From positions 1 through 15,169 of the forward strand of contig JAUWHN010000045.1 in NCBI GenBank assembly GCA_030605865.1: 15,169 nucleotides of DNA. The letters are read 5' to 3'. A program made the position numbers and the translations under genes. Of the stretch, positions 10,987 to 15,169 are shown piece after piece. Source of the stretch: Candidatus Portnoyibacteriota bacterium. GTDB lineage: Bacteria; Patescibacteriota; Minisyncoccia; RBG-13-40-8-A; JAUWHN01. The notes below the pieces were generated by a model that worked only from the letters and a program-made list of their open reading frames with translations, made no database searches and was not told the origin of the DNA. Each line of letters begins with the position of its first letter. The stretch's first letter is position 1.

Positions 10987-13900
10987 ATGGATATTGGCAA
11001 AATACAACCCAGAAAAATAACCGAAGAAATGAAAGAGTCCTACTTAGATTACGCTATGAGCGTAATTATTTCTCGGGCCCTTCCTGATGTTAGAGACGGT
11101 CTAAAACCGGTTCATCGCCGGATTCTTTACGCTATGCATGAAATGGGATTAAACTCTACTGCAAGATATCGCAAGTCAGCGACTGTAGTTGGAGAAACAT
11201 TAGGAAAATATCATCCCCATAGCGATCAAGCGGTTTACGACAGTATGGCAAGAATGGCTCAAGATTTTTCTCTAAGATATCCTTTAGTTGATGGTCAAGG
11301 AAACTGGGGTTGTTTTACTAAAGATACAAAAGTAAATTTAACTGATGGAAGATTATTAACTTTTGAAGAGCTCGTAAAAGAACATAAGCAAAAGAAGAAA
11401 AATTATACGTATACTTTCAATCATGAAAGTAAACAAGTAGAAATAGCAGAGATTAAGAATCCAAGACTTACTAGAAAAAATCAAAGAATAGTGAAGGTTA
11501 TTTTAAGTAATGGCGAAGAAATTAAATGTACTATAGACCATTTATTTATGTTGCGGGGAGGGACATATAAAAAAGCCAAGGATTTAAAACCCAACGATTC
11601 TTTACTGCCTTTGTATACTAAAATTTATGGTGGTAAAGAAGATAAAAACTTAAAAGGTTATCAAATGATTTATCAACCCTTTAAACGTGATTGGGATTTT
11701 GTTCATCATTTAGCTGATGAGCAGAATATAAAGAATAGGATTTATGAAAAAAGCGCTGGAAAAATTAGACATCATTTAGATTTTAATAAATTAAACAATA
11801 ATCCTGATAATATTCGAAGAATTCAATGGGGAGATCATTGGAAATTTCATAAGGAAATTGCTTCTTTGCGCCATAAAAACGATCCTGATTACGTCAAAAA
11901 ACTTGCTGAAGGTAGAAAGAAATTTTGGGCCAAGAAGGAAAATCGACAAAAAGCTTCAGCGCTTTGGTCAGAATTAAATAGAAAAAGCTGGCAGAATCCT
12001 ATTTATCGAGAAAAGATGAGTAAAATTATTAAAAAAGCCTGGCAGAATCCCGAATATCGAAAAAAAATAGTCAAATCATCAAGTGAGAATTTAAAGAATT
12101 TGTGGAAAAGAAAAGATTTTCAAAAATTAATGAGTGAAATAAAATCAAAAGAATTAAAGAAAAAATGGCAGGATACTGAATATGGGGAAAAAATGAGTAA
12201 ACATATGAAAGAAATATCTTTGAAGTTATGGTCAAATCCTAAACATCGAGAATATATTTCGAAGACAATGAAAGAAAGAGCTCAAGATCCAGAATGGCGA
12301 AAAAGACAAAGCAGAATTACAAAAGAATTATGGAAAAATCCAGAGTATCGAGCAAAATTTCCAGAAGATCACTTTAGTAAAATGGCAAAAAAGTTATGGC
12401 AAGATCCAAAAATTCGAGAATTTCATAGAAAAAAGGCTATTAAACAATGGCAATATCCTGAATTTAGAAAGAAAATTAGTGAGATGACGAGTATTCGCAA
12501 TAAAAAACGTCTAAAAGAAAATCCTGATTGCATGAAGGAGTTAACCCAAAAAGCTAAGATTTCTCTACATAAAAATTGGCAGGATCCTGCTTATAAAGAA
12601 AAAGTGATAGGAAGTAAAATTTTAGGTTATGTATATAATCTTTTAAATGAATATTCTAAAGTAACCCCAAAAATTTACGAGGAGAAAAGAAGTAATAACG
12701 GTGTTCCAAGGCTCGAAAATGCCTTAAATTATTTCAATGATTTTTCAGAAATTTTAGAAAAAGCTAAAAGCCATAATCATAAAGTAATAGCAGTTAAATT
12801 TCTTAGAAAAAAAGAAGATGTTTATGATTTAACTATTGAACCTTGGCATAATTTTTCTCTGGCAGGTGGTGTTTTTGTTCACAATTCAGTTGATGGAGAT
12901 TCTCCGGCAGCGATGCGATACACAGAAGCGCGTTTATCAAAAATCGGCGAACAAATGCTAGAGGACATTGAAAAAGAAACAGTAAATTACAGAGATAACT
13001 ATGATGGAACAAAAAAAGAACCAGTTGTCTTACCGTCACCGGTTCCGAATCTTCTTTTGAATGGAACTTTAGGAATAGCGGTTGGTATGGCGACCAATAT
13101 CGCTCCTCACAATTTAACTGAAGTAATGGATGCAACAGTACACCTTATTAACCATCCCAAAGCTTCAATAGACGACCTCCTCCAATTTATAAAAGGGCCG
13201 GATTTCCCTACCGGAGGAATGATCTATGGTCATAAAGACATTGTCCAGGCCTACGCCCTGGGCAAAGGACCAATAGTTACCCGGGCAAAGGTGGAAATTG
13301 TTGAGGATAAAAAAGGAAACTTCAAGATATTAATTAGTGAGTTAACCTATCAAACTAATAAAACGACTTTGCTTGAAAAAATTGCCGAACTTGTTAAAGG
13401 AGGCCGGATTCAGGGAATCAAAAATATTCGCGATGAATCAGACAAAGAAGGAATTAGGGTGGTTATAGAGTTGAAAAAAGACGCGCAGCCCCAGAAGACT
13501 TTAAACAAGCTTTTTAAATATACTGACCTTCAAAAACCTTTTCATTCAAATATGCTGGCTCTGGTTGATGGAATCCAACCCCAAGTTTTGTCCCTTAAAA
13601 CACTCTTAACTCAATATATTGCCCATCGAAAAGAGGTAGTAACTCGCCGAACTAAATATGATTTGACTAGAACCAAAGAACGAATCCATATTTTAGAAGG
13701 ATTAAACAAAGCCCTCAATCAAATAAATAAAGTCATTGCTATTATTAAACAATCCAGAAGCAAAGAAACTGCCCATGAAAATTTAAGGAAAAAATTTAAA
13801 CTAACCAAAATTCAAGCAACAGCTATTTTAGAAATGAAACTACAGACTTTAGCTGGCCTTGAACGGAAAAAGATCGCGGATGAGCTTAACGAAAAGAAAA

Positions 13901-15006
13901 AAATAGCCAAAGAACTTGAAACAATATTAAAAAGCCCTCAAAAGATTTTAACAATAATCAAAAAAGAACTATTGGCAATTAAGGACAAGTACGGCGACGA
14001 GCGCCGAACCAAAGTCTTTAAATCGCAGGTGGGAAAATTTGAAGAAATAGACTTGATTCCCGAAGAAGAAACCGTAATTACAGTAACTAAAGCCGGCTAT
14101 ATTAAAAGAATTGACCCTAAAACTTACCGAGTTCAAAGAAGGGGAGGAAAAGGTATTGTAGGAATAAAAACCCGAGAGCAGGATTTTGTTCAGCATTTCT
14201 TTATTTGTTCAACTCACGATGACCTTCTTTTCTTTACTAATCAAGGCCGAGTTTTTCAAACAAAGGCTTACGAGATTCCTGAAGCAAGCCGGGTTTCCCG
14301 AGGAAAAGCAATTGTCAATATTTTAGGAATCTCTTCCTCTGAAAAAATCAGCGCTGTTGTTCCTTTAAAGAAACAAAATGATGTTAAATTTTTGGCAATG
14401 GTCACAGAAAAAGGTATAATAAAAAAGACAGCAGTTGAAAAGTTTGTAAATATTAGAAAAGGCGGCTTAATTGCTATAAAAATTGATAAAAATGATAACC
14501 TAAACTGGGTTAAAGGAACTAACAATGACAATGACGTTATTCTAATAACCGAAAAGGGACAGGCTATAAAATTTTCTGAAAAAGATTTGAGGCCAATGGG
14601 AAGAAGCGCGCGGGGAGTAAGAGGTATTAGGCTAAGAAAGCCTGCCTCGCGGCAAGTCGGGGATGACAGGGTAATAGGAATGGGAGTAATTGATAAAACA
14701 ACAAAGAACGATCTGTTGATTGTGACCAGAAATGGATTTGGCAAGAAAACAGGATTAGAAAATTATAAAAGACAAAAAAGAGGAGGAATTGGTATTAAAA
14801 CAGCAAATATTACTGAGAAAACTGGTCCAATAGTATCAGCCCGGATTATTGGTTTAAGACAAGAAGATTTAATAGCGATTTCTTTAAAAGGCCAGGTAAT
14901 TAGAACGCCTCTCAAGAATATCTCCAAACTAAGCCGGGTAACCCAGGGAGTAAAGATTATGAAATTAGGAGAAGGAGATAAAGTGGCTTCGATTACTTGC
15001 GTTTAA
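10987..15006 (+). CDS. gyrA: DNA gyrase subunit A, intein-containing precursor
   Basis: The A subunit of gyrase breaks and rejoins DNA to introduce negative supercoils with GyrB. The frame encodes 1339 residues, of which 109-633 are an intein; removing them leaves 814, the normal GyrA size. The N-terminal part has SYLDYAMSVIISRALPDVRDGLKPVHRRILYAM and GKYHPH; the catalytic tyrosine is Y645 (120 after splicing) in AAMRYTEARL. The C-terminal domain has the GyrA box QRRGGKG (1050-1056; 525-531 spliced), separating it from ParC. The quinolone-pocket segment reads HPHSDQAVYD, with Ser and Gln where E. coli has Gly81 and Ser83; the Asp87 equivalent is kept. KPASRQVGDD near residue 1220 looks like a small insertion in the beta-pinwheel. 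The start is 4 bp after the small membrane protein, with no Shine-Dalgarno. Confidence 0.97.
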   Translation: MDIGKIQPRKITEEMKESYLDYAMSVIISRALPDVRDGLKPVHRRILYAMHEMGLNSTARYRKSATVVGETLGKYHPHSDQAVYDSMARMAQDFSLRYPLVDGQGNWGCFTKDTKVNLTDGRLLTFEELVKEHKQKKKNYTYTFNHESKQVEIAEIKNPRLTRKNQRIVKVILSNGEEIKCTIDHLFMLRGGTYKKAKDLKPNDSLLPLYTKIYGGKEDKNLKGYQMIYQPFKRDWDFVHHLADEQNIKNRIYEKSAGKIRHHLDFNKLNNNPDNIRRIQWGDHWKFHKEIASLRHKNDPDYVKKLAEGRKKFWAKKENRQKASALWSELNRKSWQNPIYREKMSKIIKKAWQNPEYRKKIVKSSSENLKNLWKRKDFQKLMSEIKSKELKKKWQDTEYGEKMSKHMKEISLKLWSNPKHREYISKTMKERAQDPEWRKRQSRITKELWKNPEYRAKFPEDHFSKMAKKLWQDPKIREFHRKKAIKQWQYPEFRKKISEMTSIRNKKRLKENPDCMKELTQKAKISLHKNWQDPAYKEKVIGSKILGYVYNLLNEYSKVTPKIYEEKRSNNGVPRLENALNYFNDFSEILEKAKSHNHKVIAVKFLRKKEDVYDLTIEPWHNFSLAGGVFVHNSVDGDSPAAMRYTEARLSKIGEQMLEDIEKETVNYRDNYDGTKKEPVVLPSPVPNLLLNGTLGIAVGMATNIAPHNLTEVMDATVHLINHPKASIDDLLQFIKGPDFPTGGMIYGHKDIVQAYALGKGPIVTRAKVEIVEDKKGNFKILISELTYQTNKTTLLEKIAELVKGGRIQGIKNIRDESDKEGIRVVIELKKDAQPQKTLNKLFKYTDLQKPFHSNMLALVDGIQPQVLSLKTLLTQYIAHRKEVVTRRTKYDLTRTKERIHILEGLNKALNQINKVIAIIKQSRSKETAHENLRKKFKLTKIQATAILEMKLQTLAGLERKKIADELNEKKKIAKELETILKSPQKILTIIKKELLAIKDKYGDERRTKVFKSQVGKFEEIDLIPEEETVITVTKAGYIKRIDPKTYRVQRRGGKGIVGIKTREQDFVQHFFICSTHDDLLFFTNQGRVFQTKAYEIPEASRVSRGKAIVNILGISSSEKISAVVPLKKQNDVKFLAMVTEKGIIKKTAVEKFVNIRKGGLIAIKIDKNDNLNWVKGTNNDNDVILITEKGQAIKFSEKDLRPMGRSARGVRGIRLRKPASRQVGDDRVIGMGVIDKTTKNDLLIVTRNGFGKKTGLENYKRQKRGGIGIKTANITEKTGPIVSARIIGLRQEDLIAISLKGQVIRTPLKNISKLSRVTQGVKIMKLGEGDKVASITCV
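11770..11850 (+). other. HNH-type homing endonuclease motif in the intein
   Basis: Residues 262-288 read HHLDFNKLNNNPDNI...WGDHWKFH. The H-H-x-D-x-N start, the N-N-x-P-x-N centre and the closing histidines resemble HNH_3-type nucleases of phage and intron homing endonucleases. Catalytic competence is likely but not proven by sequence. Confidence 0.8.
11881..12606 (+). repeat. Array of about 13 W-(Q/K)-(N/D)-P-x-(Y/x)-R repeats in the intein
   Basis: Residues 299-540 consist of about 13 units of 16-22 residues. Typical starts are WQNPIYREKMSK, WQNPEYRKKIVK, WQDTEYGEKMSK, WSNPKHREYISK, WKNPEYRAKF, WQDPKIREFH, WQYPEFRKKISE and WQDPAYKEKV, each followed by a basic amphipathic helix. The first two units and the unit starting KENPDCMKEL are degenerate. 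The layout suggests a modular, basic DNA-binding array beside the HNH domain, similar in style to nuclease-associated modular domains. DNA binding is inferred. Confidence 0.88.
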
Positions 15007-15007
15007 T

Positions 15008-15169
15008 ATGAAAACAAAACTTCCAAAAGGTGGTTTTCTTTGCCCCGAGACAATAATTGAAGAAATTGGTATTAAAGAAAGCATGAAAATTGCCGATTTT
15101 GGCTGTGGCGCGGGTTATTTTACTATTCCTATGGCTAAAATCGTTGAAGAAAAAGGAAAAATTTATGCC
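15008..15169 (+). CDS. Class I SAM-dependent methyltransferase, N-terminal part (3' truncated)
   Basis: The ATG at 15008, 1 bp after the gyrA stop, opens a frame that runs to the window edge (54 residues). It starts MKTKLPKGGFLCPETIIEEIGI and contains IADFGCGAGYFTIPMA (28-43), which is SAM-binding motif I of Rossmann-fold methyltransferases. The segment resembles UbiE/Methyltransf_11-type small-molecule or macromolecule methyltransferases; the substrate cannot be inferred. The near-zero spacing suggests it is co-transcribed with gyrA. Confidence 0.85.
   Translation, partial: MKTKLPKGGFLCPETIIEEIGIKESMKIADFGCGAGYFTIPMAKIVEEKGKIYA

Larger units (their letters stand above)
11311..12885 (+). other. 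GyrA intein (525 residues), HNH type
   Basis: A protein-splicing element inserted between GQGNWG and SVDGDS. Block A is CFTKDTKVNLTDG, starting with the nucleophile Cys109. Block B is CTIDH with T182-x-x-H185. Block F is VYDLTIEPWHNFS (D614, H621). Block G is GGVFVHN with H632-N633, and the +1 extein residue is Ser634. All residues needed for splicing are present, so it should be active. Between blocks B and F are an HNH nuclease-like motif, a long tandem-repeat array and a small helical domain (about 541-598, ending NHKVIAV). No LAGLIDADG motif was found. One sampled 60-bp stretch inside (12061-12120) has 13 G+C against 27 in gyrA proper (13021-13080), in keeping with separate origin. The site differs from the well-known mycobacterial GyrA intein, which follows the catalytic Tyr and has Thr at +1. 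Confidence 0.95.

Noticed and set aside
11881..12606. Repeats in the intein as a CRISPR array or DNA satellite
   Set aside because: The periodicity is at protein level (16-22 residues, varying spacing). The DNA units are not identical and the frame is continuous with gyrA.
11311..12885. Insert in gyrA as a group I/II intron or a separate gene
   Set aside because: The frame is open through the whole insert, with intein blocks A, B, F and G at the borders and Cys1/Asn-Ser chemistry; no intron signals are needed.
14268..14744. 158-codon antisense frame in gyrA
   Set aside because: It is a shadow of the GyrA C-terminal domain coding strand and has no recognisable motif. Other antisense frames (e.g. 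13969-14196, 12833-13135, 3718-4029) were rejected for the same reason.

Overview
The window looks like a chromosomal segment of a Patescibacteria/CPR bacterium, most likely Parcubacteria-like. This is inferred from several things: AT-rich, lysine-rich coding sequence; very tight packing with many ATGA or longer overlaps; almost no Shine-Dalgarno sequences; short GC-rich palindromes scattered through genes; and gene types common in that group. TGA is used as stop (231-233, 3860-3862), so this is code 11 and not the recoded Gracilibacteria type. No tRNA, rRNA, CRISPR array or transposase gene was seen.

Layout. 3-4305 (+): the tail of a small multidrug-export family membrane protein, then tpiA, pgk, recJ and an RNase HI gene, all overlapping or 1 bp apart. 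4302-4747: a consensus-like promoter, the RNase P RNA gene rnpB, two hairpins, and a second promoter whose -35 box lies in the tail of the presumed rnpB terminator. 4777-8372 (+): polyprenyl-phosphate sugar-1-phosphate transferase, GT4 glycosyltransferase, Nudix (Ap4A-hydrolase-like) protein, MGMT-type alkyltransferase domain and VanZ-like membrane protein, an envelope-glycan and housekeeping cluster. 8360-8861: a promoter, a repeat-rich structured leader and a LiaI/LiaF-like two-helix membrane protein, ended by a convergent terminator. 8940-10013 (-): a four-domain ribosomal protein S1, the only minus-strand gene. 10014-10077: a 64-bp divergent promoter region. 10078-15169 (+): UlaG-like metallo-hydrolase, a small one-helix membrane protein, gyrA interrupted by a 525-residue intein, and the start of a SAM methyltransferase.

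Three themes stand out. (1) The gyrA intein sits 11 residues before the catalytic tyrosine. It carries an HNH-type rather than LAGLIDADG endonuclease, followed by about 13 tandem Trp/Pro/Arg-containing repeats that look like a modular DNA-reading array. (2) Short palindromes are embedded in-frame in tpiA, recJ, the GT4 gene, the MGMT gene, vanZ and the metallo-hydrolase, and also in rnpB. One 16-bp palindrome occurs three times. The pattern recalls Rickettsia palindromic elements. (3) Three promoters place the transcription start at or within about 3 nt of the start codon, which implies leaderless mRNAs. Two of these face away from each other and share overlapping -35 boxes between rpsA and the metallo-hydrolase gene.
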